Origin: Nannochloris sp. 'desiccata'
Lineage: Eukaryota > Chlorophyta > Trebouxiophyceae > Chlorellales > Chlorellaceae
DNA length: 64,000 bases
Assembly (NCBI GenBank): GCA_019044685.2
Contig: JAGTXX020000011.1
Span: forward strand, 1-64,000
Reading direction: 5' to 3'
This document shows positions 29,126-39,773 of the stretch, in pieces. The translations under genes and the position numbers were made by a program. Numbering within the stretch: position 1 is the stretch's first letter; each line of letters begins with the position of its first letter. Below the pieces are notes generated by a model, which searched no databases, was not told the origin of the DNA, and was given only the letters and a program-made list of their open reading frames with translations.

Positions 29126-30957
29126 TCAAAGCTCTGCTTTTCCTGCATCAGCAGCAGCCTTGTACAGCTCATCAACTTTACCGTGAGTTTCACGTCTCAA
29201 CTCCTCGGCTGTCTTGCCACCAAGATGAAAAGTTTGCTTCAATCCTTCCCAAGCACCAGCACCCTTGCATTTGGTATCATCCCACATGCATGCAACAGAG
29301 TCACTTACATTGTGCAACCAGCTAGGACCAGAGGTAGCTTCATCGTAGGTAGCTCTAGTTTGAGCTAAGAAGTCGTTATAAGACATTTCGGTTGATTTTT
29401 TGATGTTTTCGTACTGTTTCTTCGCTGCAGTCTCAACATCAGACCAGTCGCCACTACGTCCAGCAGTAGATCTTACCCATTCAGTCCAAGCTCTGTTGAC
29501 GAGGTCGTTATATACAGCCTTGGTAGAGTGTTTGGTAGCACCATAGTAATCTTTCAAAGCTGACTGCGCATCATCCCAAGTACCACCAGCAGCATTCCGA
29601 GCACTGAACCAAGCATCCCATACAGAGTTGACAAAAGTATCGTAGCCCTCTTTGCTCTTACCCTTGGTGCTGCTCCAGTACGAGTCAGCAGCCTTTAAGG
29701 CATCTTTTATGTTGCCACCAGCAAAGGCTGAAGCTTCCAACCAGCGTTGCCAAGCACCAGATAATGTGTTGTCAAGAGTTTCAGAGGTCTTATCTTTTGT
29801 GGCATCATAAGCAGAACGAGCGGCCTGCTCAGCTTGATCCCAGGTCTGCCGACCAGTAGCAGCGACAGTGTCATAAGACTTCTTTGCAGTCTCCCTCACG
29901 GCAGTCCAAGCCTCGGCAGGGGCGTTGGTGGGCTTCGTGCGGTTGAAGCGGTTATAGGCGGAACGAAGCCAGTTCTCCCAGCCAGAAGTAGTAGATTCAG
30001 TCCACTGCAAAGATAATACTTATCAAAATAGTTAGTATACAGCCACAATAATTAAAGAAAACCAAATTGTAAATAGAAAATGGTTCCTACCTTTTGAGCT
30101 TTATCTCTGGCACCCTCTACAACACCACTGCGCCAACGGCTCTCGTCGTAATCAGACATTGCCTTTCTCTTAAACTCATCCCAAGTAACTCCAGTTTGCT
30201 CACGAATAGAGATCCATTCATCAAAAGCATCAGCTAAAGCATCTTCAGGGTTACGAGAAGCAGCTCTCCATTGGTTGCGGAAAGCGCTAGCAACAGATTC
30301 CCAAGTTTGTCCAGAAGTATCACCACCAGAGGTAGTCCATGTGTCATGCACAGCTTTCAAAGCACGTTCGTAAGCATCAGATGCGGTGTCAGCCATGCCA
30401 GAAGCTGCACCAGAAGCTGCGCCAACAGCTTGACGAGGAAGGTCAGCAGTAGCAGACCAAGTGTTCCAAGCAGCTCTCTTGGCTTGATCCCAAGATTGTC
30501 TGGAAGTGGATTTACTAGTGTGCCATTGGTCAAAAGCAGAGTGCATAGCATCATTCCAGGTCTGTCCAGCCTTGTTTTTCACACCAATAGCAGCATCGTA
30601 AGCACCCTCGGCACCTTCTTCAGCCTTGCGGCCTGCCCAGCCTAGTGACTTAGAGAGTCCACGCCATGTACGCGTGAAAACGTTACCTGACATAATTTCA
30701 CCAGTATTTGCACCCTTGATTCTCACGTACTCGATCTCATCGGCCTTGCCAGTTGGGATCTGCGCCTCAGCTTCCGCTACACGGCTTCCTCCCCATTCAG
30801 TTCCAATTTTACCCTTGACAGTGCCAACAACATCTTCAACCTTATGTCTCACATAGTCTCCTAAACCTTGAGCACGCTGTTCGGTAGCAACCGTGGCGGC
30901 CGAGGCTATTGCTAAGAGCAACGCCACGGAGACGGCCCATACTCCAACTCTCTTCAT
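29126..30957 (-). CDS. Secreted tryptophan-repeat protein of unknown function (581 aa)
   Basis: Exons 30957-30091 and 30004-29126 join in frame (RDKAQK|WTESTTSG). An N-terminal signal peptide is clear (MKRVGVWAVSVALLLAIASA). The rest is built of many degenerate amphipathic segments of about 20-40 residues, with recurring patterns such as QTWNDAMHSAF, QSWDQAKRAAWNTW, VTWDEFKRKA, QTWDQAEQAARSAY and GTWDDAQSALKDYY. It ends KAEL, near but not equal to an ER-retention tetrapeptide. Composition (Ala, Lys, Asp, Trp, Ser) recalls LEA or apolipoprotein-like helix repeats. It is divergent from a LEA-like gene. I do not know this family. Confidence 0.75.
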
Positions 30958-31286
30958 AGTAAGAATAGAATAGCCTTGTTAGAAATTGAACGTGTATAAG
31001 TGTCTTGTATCAAAGCTACTGTATTTATAATGTAGCAATTAGAGTGTTTTCGGGCATCTATATACCTTCTGGAGAGTGTTGCAATGCCCGGCACCTGCCG
31101 CGAAGCCAGTCCAACAGACCAAGCTACGATACTGCTGCGGCGATGCATCTCTTTATATGGGACCTGCGCCTCCAACCCATTTAATATTGAAATATAAATT
31201 GCTCTTTTAGATAAATTTTGCATCCAAGGCCAAATACGCTCCAAGCCCCCCTTAACTAACCTCCTGCACGAAATAACTATCAAAAA
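30958..31286. promoter_or_regulatory. Divergent promoter region of two repeat/stress-type genes
   Basis: The 329 bp between the tryptophan-repeat gene and the LEA-like gene must contain both promoters. TTTATAATG near 31023 is AT-rich but not a convincing TATA box. Shared regulation is an inference from the arrangement. Confidence 0.5.
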
Positions 31287-31997
31287 ATGATGGCTTTAAG
31301 AACCTCAGGTGCTGTGATGGGAGTGCGCTCCCTTCCCTTGTCTCGAGTTGCATCATCCGCCTCTCGTAGAACCATCCATCGCACTATGGCACCCGTGCAT
31401 GCTAGCGCCAATGTAAGCATGAATCTGGATTTTTTAGTCTCCCCTTGTTTATTGCTGTTTGAGAGTCACAGCGCAACTTGGTGAGTCACCACATTTTTTT
31501 TTATCCCTCTGCAGGACGAATCTTTATCTGATAAAGCCAAACACGCGTACGAAAAGGCCGAGGAGAAGGTCGAAGGTGCTGCAAATCGCACCAAGGAAGC
31601 AATTTCTGATGCTGCTCAAAACGTAAAATCTACAGCAGAGGACTTGCTTTCAACTGGAAAGGAAGATGCTGCTTACTATCAAGCTAAGGCTGAAGACCGC
31701 CTTGATGATGCAGGTAATTCTATCAAACGCGGCGTTGAAGAAACCAAGGAACGTGCTTCTGGCCTCCGTGATGATGCCAAGGACAAGCTTGACCAGGCTG
31801 GCGATGCCATAAAGGGCGGAGCCAAGGATGTCAAGCGCACTGCCCAGAACGTTGCTGGGGATGCTCAATCCAAAGGAGAAGAGCTTGGTGACAAAGCTGA
31901 AAAGAACTGGAATGAAGTCAAGGGTGATGCTAAAGATGCTCAGCGCAGGGCTGGAGAAGGTCTTCGTGACGCTGGTGATAAGGTGAAGGGACAATAA
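31287..31997 (+). CDS. LEA-like amphipathic repeat protein, organelle-targeted (202 aa)
   Basis: Exons 31287-31412 and 31515-31997 are joined by a GT-AG intron. Residues 1-42 are Arg/Ser/Ala-rich without acids (SLPLSRVASSASRRTIHRTM), a plastid or mitochondrial leader. The mature part is highly charged and made of 11-residue-like amphipathic repeats (KAEDRLDDAGNSIKRGVEETK, DKLDQAGDAIKGGAKDVKRT), the hallmark of group 3 LEA proteins and YtxH/CsbD-like stress proteins. Such proteins are known to protect membranes and enzymes during drying or freezing. The tail ends DAGDKVKGQ. Confidence 0.8.
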
Positions 31998-32210
31998 ATA
32001 AGATTTATTCTTGCCCTACAGCTTTTGTTGATCTAATGTCATTTCGTATCGATTGATAAAATGTATGATTAATCTTGATTGATTGCATTTCATAGCGATC
32101 TTTAATAATTTTGTAAGAAAAACGAATGTCGAAGAATGCCTGCTGTCCAATATTTTACAAGAAGTCAACTTGATAGTTCTGGTTGAAATGTTCCTTCAAG
32201 TGCTATTCTA

Positions 32211-33410
32211 TTAAATCTTTGCCTTGTACGCGGTTCTATTACCTAGCAGAAGGGCTACATCTGCTGCAACAAAGCGATACCAGAGCACCGCCAATGGAGC
32301 AGTCCCAGCATGCCACAGCGCATGTGCATCGATAATTTTCCACAGAGGTGGAAAATCTAAAATTTCTAAGAGCATAGCTACATTCACTGCTGCCATGAAT
32401 GCCAGTAAATATGCTCTACCTGGATGAGATCGTCCATATTTTGAGCCAAGAGCCCAAGCCAGCCACACTGCTGTTTGCATTGCACCAGCGGCAACACAGA
32501 GACCCACATGCAAACCATAGTCAAACAAAACATTCAACATCCGGTATACATGCATACTATACATTACTAGAATAGAAAGTCCAATACCAGCAAATATTCG
32601 TAATTTAACCACTCCAACAACCCTTGTCACGCTTAGAAATAAATTGAAACCGACGAGGGCACCCGCCGAAAAGTAGTCGAGTCGTTCAGTAAGACGAGTA
32701 TCTCGGCAGTGGAAGATAGAAGACCAGAGCCAGGCATTAGAAGATAAAGCAAAATGAATCAGCCATAAAAAACAATAAATCTTTAAAGTTGAGATGGTAC
32801 CGCTACTACTACTGGTTGTCGTACTCGTACTATTAGTGGCCAAGCGGGGAGAGTGACGGGTGTTCGCAAAGCTGCTGCTTTTATTATGAGTATTTGTACA
32901 TTGCAGAATGCCTAGTATCTTGAAGAAGCACACCATATTTGCTACTAAATTCAGAATAGAAAATAGCACCGAGGCAGGCTCCTGAGCACCAAATGCTCTA
33001 ACAAAGGGCCACTTTCCAAAATACTTTTCCATTGCCACTAGCCCTACTGCTGCTTTTGTCCCTTTCTTCTTATCTTCAATAAGCCACATGCATCGATAGC
33101 TGCAATCACTAGAGCAATCCCAGGATGATAATTTAAGCCAGAATGTGTCTGCACGCTGGTAAGCTTCATTCTTATCAGCATCACACAGAGGACTGCAGTA
33201 ATCGACAGAAGCTAAGTGGGCACCAATTTCTTCAATCCCCTCAGTTAAATATGTGTCATCGGCCTTGTTTCTTTGCAATTCGGCAGCACATCCTGTTTGC
33301 CAACATGTAGCTACACACCTACGAAATTCCCAGCTTTCATCTCCAGAACTAGCCAATGCATTGGACGGCAGAAAAATAAAAAAATAAACAAGTGTGACAT
33401 ATGATTTCAT
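32211..33410 (-). CDS. Per1/PGAP3-like GPI-remodelling membrane protein (399 aa)
   Basis: A signal peptide (MKSYVTLVYFFIFLPSNALA) precedes a luminal Cys-rich region (CVATCWQTGC, DYCSPLC, WDCSSDCSYRCMW). Several membrane spans follow, with conserved HALWHAGTAPLAVLWYRF near the C terminus. This is the Per1 (PGAP3) layout in the CREST superfamily. Per1 acts in the ER/Golgi to remove the sn-2 acyl chain during GPI-anchor lipid remodelling. A Ser/Thr-rich insert (about 205-235) lies between spans. Its ATG (33408-33410) overlaps by one base the TAA of the upstream gene, as TAATG. A longer frame upstream lacks its own ATG. Confidence 0.85.
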   Translation of the reverse strand: MKSYVTLVYFFIFLPSNALASSGDESWEFRRCVATCWQTGCAAELQRNKADDTYLTEGIEEIGAHLASVDYCSPLCDADKNEAYQRADTFWLKLSSWDCSSDCSYRCMWLIEDKKKGTKAAVGLVAMEKYFGKWPFVRAFGAQEPASVLFSILNLVANMVCFFKILGILQCTNTHNKSSSFANTRHSPRLATNSTSTTTSSSSGTISTLKIYCFLWLIHFALSSNAWLWSSIFHCRDTRLTERLDYFSAGALVGFNLFLSVTRVVGVVKLRIFAGIGLSILVMYSMHVYRMLNVLFDYGLHVGLCVAAGAMQTAVWLAWALGSKYGRSHPGRAYLLAFMAAVNVAMLLEILDFPPLWKIIDAHALWHAGTAPLAVLWYRFVAADVALLLGNRTAYKAKI

Positions 33411-34048
33411 TATTGCGCTGCAGAATCTGTCCCTAGAGCTGCTGCCATTTGAGGGTAAACATGACGTGCAAGCTCGTCTACTTCTAGCATCCATTGTTCA
33501 CTAATATTTGATTCACGACTTAGCTTAATAAGTTTCTTCACTTTGATATACCGCTCTGGTGTAGGAACTGGAGCGCCTTGTTCGAGTGCTGCCGCTTCTT
33601 CTTCTGGGGATGGCGCAGTCTCAAGAATTTGACCAATCACTATCACTGGGAATGATTTAGTAGACTGCTGTCTTTTGAATACTTCAACCTCAGTTGCTTG
33701 GGGAGGTGGGAGGGCGACAGGAATGAAACCAGTGATGTCGCGGACACAATATCCTTGCTCAGTATTGCCTTCTAAACTGCCCTGCAGAATATTAAAATAT
33801 ATGTTTGTGAGGGGAGATGCATATTTATTGATATCATAGCATAATCAGACCTTGATCACATGATCAAAATTCAAATTCTTTGCAGCTAAAAAACTATCTT
33901 TTCCTAAGGTAGCTCTTACCTGGAGTTGCACACGGTTGTAGTAGATACCGTGGCTTGCAAGTTTGGGGCCAGAATCTGTCTCAACGACTGGGGCGTTTAA
34001 AATCTCACTTAAAAGAAGTTTTGGTGCCAAGTTATCAAATGCAAACAT
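33410..34048 (-). CDS. RMI2-like OB-fold protein (189 aa)
   Basis: Exons 34048-33851 and 33781-33410 join after DHVIKV-region codons to give FDHVIK|GSLEGN. The protein has an OB-fold look (GIYYNRVQLQVRATLGKD, CVRDITGFIPVAL, FPVIVIGQIL) and a C-terminal KLSRESNISEQWMLEVDELARHVY. The last segment resembles the ending of RMI2, a subunit of the BLM/RecQ-topoisomerase III-RMI complex that dissolves Holliday junctions. The match is by eye and moderate; another small OB protein is possible. The stop overlaps the Per1 start. Confidence 0.55.
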
Positions 34049-34427
34049 GCCGTAAGATTATTCAGAACCGATTTTAGAGTAGAAATCGAGAAGTATGTGG
34101 AGATTTAGCTGCATAGAAAGCTTTAAATTTGTCTGCGCCGGATAAAGCTGGCCGCGGGGCGGCCAAAGCAAATTTGCTTTTTAAAGTTGGCCGACCGTCG
34201 GTCTTAATTCCGTGGATAAACAGAAAATGCTCGTTCCATGCCCAAAGATCGGGATATGAGAATGTCGAACAGCTCATCGGAGACGAAATAGTGCGATAAC
34301 TAACCAAAAATAATTGGTCTGACCCACTCTTTTAACCGTGTTGAATTTCGGAAGAACAGAGATCTTCAGATATAAAGGGAGAGCCCGCCCCGCATTTTAT
34401 CACACAGCATAAAGAAAAACGACGATC
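34049..34427. promoter_or_regulatory. Divergent promoter region (RMI2-like/Per1 and GH9)
   Basis: This is 379 bp between the ATG of the RMI2-like gene and that of the GH9 gene. A 77-codon minus-strand frame (34074-34307) fits inside, but nothing supports it as a gene. ATATAAAGG (34370-34379) lies about 50 bases before the GH9 ATG and is a possible TATA box. Confidence 0.5.
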
Positions 34428-37070
34428 ATGGCGTTACGCTTCATAGTCGTTATAGCAGCATTAGCTGTTTTAACCTCTGCTCAGAATTCCACTGATTTTG
34501 CACCAGGGAGATTTAGTTGCAACTGTCCTGGTGAGGAAGGCAAAGACTACGTGTGTGGTGTTGATGGTCAGGTGAGTATACATTGAAATCCCTAGAGCTC
34601 GCCCATTGATGTCTAACCTTCACTTGAAGTCTTTTCCCAATGGATTACTGTGAAAATGTCTGACAATATTCCAAAGACTTTAATTCTTAAATGGGCGATT
34701 TAAGCAAGTGGGTTATGCTTGAGATGTGTAACGCTAATCTTATTCAAGGTAAACCCACCCAAAACTACTTCTTAACTTCGCAGACTTACGGAAATGAATG
34801 TTTGTTGAACTGCAACAACATCAAGCTTTTGAACAAGGGTGTATGTCAGCTTGATGGCTGCTTCCCTTGGGGTGAAGCACGTGAGTACTTCTTGAAAACA
34901 ATGTAGACTACAAAATGCACATTTTTTTCTTTACATCTTTCTCCAGCACTATTTCCTCGACCGCCTTCTTGCTGCTAAGGTTATCCTCTTTTTCTTCATA
35001 CAGGATGCACTGGCAACTTTGACGATCATAACCCTGTATGTGCCCTTGGACTAACTTGGGATGGCACCGCAGAAGCCAATTGCGCTGGCACTGGTTTTGG
35101 CAAAGCATGCACAACTGCAGGCCCCTGTAATTACCGTAACGATGGCCAACCCTCTGTTCTTGCTACTACTGGAGGTAAAGGCCTGGATTGGAAAGCAGCT
35201 GCCAACAACACTAGCCCTCCTGCCCGTGATAATGCTTCATACGACTACTCTGAAGCCTTAGCCAAGCTTTTACTCTACTACGACACCATGATTAGTGGTA
35301 ATCTTACAAAACCTGGTGTCTGTAGACGTCGTTTAAACTGGCGTTCTGATTCTTGTACTAAATGTATTGGCAAGTATGGAGAAGATCTTAGTGGTGGATT
35401 CTATGAAGCTGGCGGGTCTACCCTTAAATATCCCTCTATTATTTCTGGATTCTCCGGTACTATGCTTGCCTGGGCAGGTGTTGAGTATGGAGAAGCTATC
35501 CAACGTGCGGGTCTCATGGAGGATCTTAAATGGAAAGTGAAATGGGCTGCTGATCACGTGATTGCTGCACATCCTGAACCGGAAGTCTTTGTTGGATTTT
35601 TAGGTAATCAGACTGACGATTTTGATTATTGGGGTCCTGCTGAATACTATGATCAATACAATCCAAAAAGAGTGGTTGGCTACGTCACAAAAGATGACCC
35701 CGGTACGGAAGTAGTTGCTGATGCAGCGGCGACATTAGCTTCCGCGGTTGCTTTACTTGGTGATGAAGATATTGCATGGAAGACCAATGCATTGGAACAT
35801 GCCGTGCAATTGTACGAATTTGGAAAGAAATATCCAAGAAGTTACATGGAATCATCGGACCCCGGTATCAAAATTATGAGACAGATGTATGCATCAAATA
35901 ATGGATATGATGATGATATGGCATGGGCTGCATTATGGATGTATAAAGCGACAAGTAGGTTTTGTATTCATATTATTTAATGTTTAATTAAATATCTGAT
36001 TTACCTTGTTTTGATTCCTGCCCACCACCTCGAACCTAGAAAACTAATCTCTTAATATGCATTTCCATGCTTTGTTAGGCGAGGCCAAGTATCTCGAGGA
36101 TGCTAAAAACTACTTTGGTAAAGCTCCCCCAGTCTCCAATGGAGCCTCTTTTGAGACTGGGTACAAGACCCCTGGCGTTGCCGTTTTATTAGCTGCATTG
36201 GACAACGAAGATTCCAAAGCTCAGGAGAGCGCAAAATCTTATTTCGACTCTTATTTGGAGGGCTATGTCGCTCACACTGCCGCTGGTGCAGCATACCCAT
36301 ACCATTGGGGGGCCAATCGTCACGTGGGTAATCTCGGTTTCCTCACTATGGTCCATGCTAAAAATGGAGGAGTCGACCCTGCCTATGGAAATCGTTTACG
36401 CAATTATGGAATCCATGAAGCGAATTATTTATTGGGAGATGCTGGTCGTTCTTGGGTGATTGGGTTTGGTAAAGATTACCCTACCATGCACAACCATAAA
36501 ATGTCTTATTATTCTATCCAAAATTGGCACCCAGATCGAACTCAGGAACCTCTTGGTGAGAAAATTTGGATGACTGACGTCAAAGGACCATTTGCACCTG
36601 AAAATCCTACTGGATACGTCCAGAGAGCGAAATTCGATTTTGAAGGAAGCAGAACACCTCAAGCACATATTGCTTGGGGAACAGTGTTTGGATCTCCTTT
36701 ATTTGACGACAGTTTAATTAATACTCGTCGAGATTACACCTACGCTGAGAGCACTGTCGAGTATAATGCTGGTGCTGTAGGTGCTATTGCAGCAATGGCA
36801 GATTGGTATGGAAGTGGAAAATATACTGGAGTTGAATCCTTAGAGGGTGTTATTCCATTTACTTGCGATCAGCCTCAGACTCCTTGGAGCACTCCTCTTG
36901 CACCTCCTCCCGCACCTGCATTGGCGCCTGCTCCTGAAGTGTTGCTTGTTGTTCCACCTACGGATAACACTGTTGCTGGCGAAGGTGATGCAACATCGGG
37001 GGCTTTGCAAGCTACCGCTTTATTTGCTGCAACTACAATAACAATTCTGTTTGGCTTGTTCTTGGCATAA
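34428..37070 (+). CDS. Secreted Kazal-GH9 fusion protein with GPI-like tail (727 aa)
   Basis: Exons 34428-34571, 34784-34880, 35004-35954 and 36079-37070 join in frame. After a signal peptide (MALRFIVVIAALAVLTSA) comes a Kazal domain (about 30-68: CNCPG, VCGVDGQTYGNECLLNC) and a second Cys-rich Kazal-like unit (about 80-115: NPVCALGLTWDGTAEANC). A glycoside hydrolase family 9 domain follows (about 150-660). The usual YDAGD motif with the catalytic base is YEAGG here, while the acid-region AESTVEYNAG keeps its Glu. The C terminus is a Pro/Ala linker and a hydrophobic end, typical of a GPI signal. It may bind or remodel wall glucan with altered or no hydrolysis. Confidence 0.85.
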
Positions 37071-37664
37071 ATAAATCGGTGTTCGAGATTTTCAATAGTT
37101 TTTCTTTTCTTGCTTAAACTTTTATTACGATTACCAAGGTCGATTACCAAGGTCCATTCTTTCTACATTTGATGGTTGAGTTCATTTAGTACATTTATTA
37201 CGTGTGATCGTATACTTGTTATCGGTCTATTCATTCTCCCGTTTTGACCTCTTCACTTCTATATTGCCGCCTGAGAAACTCTCTCTTTGGGTGTCCACCT
37301 TATCCTGGCTTCCCTAGATTAAATGGTTTGATTAAACTTGTAAGCACGCGTATACATTCTGCAGATGTATCTTTCAGCGAGTCGATATGCGGCATGTCCT
37401 ATCTAAATTTAACTAGCTGCTGGCAATCAGGGCACCGTCAAAACAGACACTGTCAAAACAGCATTAAAATACCATCTTGTTCAGCTTAAGCGTATATTCT
37501 TAATTTACCGCAATAATATCAGCCATTCTTGTACTGTTTGCAGTGTTAAACACGAACATATCTTGTTTCATTTAGCTAATAGTGGCTTCACTTTAATCAT
37601 CTTGATTTGAATTAACCTTTCAAGGAAAACTTTCGCCACCTTACTGTGTCAAGACCTAATAAGT
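37071..37664. other. Intergenic region, 594 bp
   Basis: This lies between GH9 and the mS26-like gene, both on the plus strand. An 81-codon frame at 37244-37489 has no supporting features. I see no repeat or RNA gene. Confidence 0.5.
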
Positions 37665-38353
37665 ATGTCAGGAAGATATGTTCAGCGGTGCAGCAGCCAG
37701 CAATTCCTTTCGCTCCTCGACTGGGCGAGAGCCCAATTGACATCAAACAGCTTGAGTGCAGGCCAGCAGCTTCGCTGGGCTGGAACATCAGCGACAGAGA
37801 AGTCCATTAAATATTCCAAGGAACGAAAAGGCTACGAAGCCAACCTGGCTGAGCTTCGCAAAGCGTGGGCAAAGGAACAAGAGGACATGGAGGTGCGTCG
37901 GGCAGCACAAGCTGAAGCCAAAGAAGCACAGCGCCGTGCTGCAAAATCCAAGCGGGCACAGGATGATGCAGCGGATAAAATTACTCGCAAACAGGAACTT
38001 TTAGCAAGACAAGAAGCTGCCAGGGAACTCAGAGTAAGTATTATGAAATAAAATCGTCTCCGCCCTTCATTTTGGTAGCTAATCTAGCTTCATCTACCGT
38101 AGATGATTTAAATCCTAAGAGTCGTCTATTCATCTAATGTATCTTAATACAGGTACACCAAAAACAGCAACGTTTACAGCGTCAAGAACTCAGAATGGAC
38201 ATTTTAGATGCCGCTCGTGCAGCCCGTCAGCAAACTCTGCTTAGAGAATCAAGGCAGTGGATCGATGCAGAATCATTAGATGCACGGGTACAAGAAGCAC
38301 TGGATAATGTAGTGCCATTATGGACTGAAAATGCTAAAGGAAAACAGAGTTAA
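37665..38353 (+). CDS. Mitoribosomal protein mS26-like (189 aa)
   Basis: Exons 37665-38033 and 38153-38353 join as ARELR|VHQKQQRL. The first 40 residues have few acids and several Arg, as in a mitochondrial presequence. The rest is one long charged helix rich in Glu, Arg, Gln and Ala (AELRKAWAKEQEDMEVRRAA and so on), with WIDAESLDARVQEALDN near the end. This layout matches mS26 (PET123/MRPS26) of the small mitoribosomal subunit. The family is weakly conserved, so another coiled-coil organelle protein is possible. It ends only 51 bp from the convergent neighbour. Confidence 0.5.
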
Positions 38354-38404
38354 ATGTCTTTCAAACAGTGTAACAAAAAAGATAAACAATAATAATATGA
38401 ACTT

Positions 38405-39493
38405 CTACAGTGTTCTGATGTTCCATTGTTCGGTGATTGTTGTGTCTGTCCAAGAAAAAGAACACGTTGCTGACCTTTCACTCGCTCTTAAGAATGCTGC
38501 GGTGGCAAATGCATCATACACAGGGAAGATATTTCCCCTTTTACTATTAATCGATTGCAATGCCCAGAGATTTGCAGGCCCTGTTAAGCTAACTCTAAAA
38601 CTAATACTATAAGGCCCAACACCGGGCTTGACATCTAAAACATCTGCATTAATGCAAAAACCTTGATCTTTAAACACTTTTAACAGAGCACGTACACCGC
38701 TAATAAGCTCTTCAGTGCTGCACCGAGGGTCTAACGGTGCCGGTGGATTAAATACAACTCCTTGGAAACCTTCCCTTAAGCCATTATATATCATATTTCC
38801 TAGCTCCGTTTCAAATTTAACCGGAAGAAGCATATTATCTTGCAGTTCTGGGTCTCTAGTTACTAATTTATACTCTCCTTCTAACCCTTCAGGGCATTCT
38901 TCGCCACAGTACTCTCTAAACGTTTGAATGCCATTTTTCATCGATGTCGTAATTGTCGTAAACTGCATAGCGGCGATAAAGTCAAAGTAGTTTGGATCTG
39001 AGAGCTCACCTTGCTTGATAGTTATAGGAGAATATTGTATTGTGAGAGGTTCCCATTCAGACTGCCTCAACAACCAGAACGACCGCTGAAATTCTTGCAT
39101 CGCGATAAAATCTAAAGAATCAGCCACTTCATAGCCACTGCGCAATAATAACACCGCAAACGCAGGGCCAAGATTGCGCCTTGGAAGGCTAACAGGTTGC
39201 GGCGGAAGAGGTGGGAGAAAGTTCGCCAAGCCACCGCTAGCAGTGCCTGCGGTAAATGCAGTTGCTGGCACGGCAGAAGCTGGAAGAGGGAATCCACCGA
39301 AAGTAGCAGGAATGAGTGTTAGTAACGCCGCATTATTTAGTATTCTTCTGGAAAGATGGGCTCCATCAAAGGCAGGTTCCTGCTCGGAAGAAGGACTATT
39401 CAAAGCTTTGATCACTTGAAAATTTCTTTTTCTAAGGACCGCACTGCCCCAGACGGCAGCCTTTAGGGGGCACGCATACAATGTCAACACCAT
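38405..39493 (-). CDS. Conserved plastid-type protein of unknown function (362 aa)
   Basis: A single exon. Residues 1-60 look like a transit peptide. Residues 60-80 (NAALLTLIPATFGGFPLPASA) are hydrophobic and end in an AxA-like site, which suggests a bipartite leader to the thylakoid lumen or a membrane anchor. The body has no motif I can name: YEVADSLDFIAMQEFQRSFWLL, PNYFDFIAAMQFTTI and a C-terminal PYSISFRVSLTGPANLWALQSI. It may be one of the plant/alga-specific plastid proteins. Function is unknown. Confidence 0.65.
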   Translation of the reverse strand: MVLTLYACPLKAAVWGSAVLRKRNFQVIKALNSPSSEQEPAFDGAHLSRRILNNAALLTLIPATFGGFPLPASAVPATAFTAGTASGGLANFLPPLPPQPVSLPRRNLGPAFAVLLLRSGYEVADSLDFIAMQEFQRSFWLLRQSEWEPLTIQYSPITIKQGELSDPNYFDFIAAMQFTTITTSMKNGIQTFREYCGEECPEGLEGEYKLVTRDPELQDNMLLPVKFETELGNMIYNGLREGFQGVVFNPPAPLDPRCSTEELISGVRALLKVFKDQGFCINADVLDVKPGVGPYSISFRVSLTGPANLWALQSINSKRGNIFPVYDAFATAAFLRASERSATCSFSWTDTTITEQWNIRTL

Positions 39494-39773
39494 TTTGGTG
39501 CGATCTAAATGCAGAAAGAAGTACTTTTTTATTCAATTTATGATTGTGAGGCGGGTTTTTGTTGAACAAACCAAAGCAGGCAAAACACTACCAATAGGAG
39601 CGTGCTCAGATTGTCTGCAGTTTTTCAATTGCATCTTCGTGAATTGAGAGTTCAATTAATACCCGATAAGCTCGTATCTGCTCTTACGCCCCTGGAAGCA
39701 ATATTATATATTATTACATCAAATTTCCAACTGCACAAATATGTCAAACTGTTAGGAGCCAATTCAAAAAACC

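Noticed and set aside
34074..34307. 77-codon minus-strand frame between the RMI2-like and GH9 genes
   Set aside because: No recognisable feature, and it occupies the only space for two promoters.
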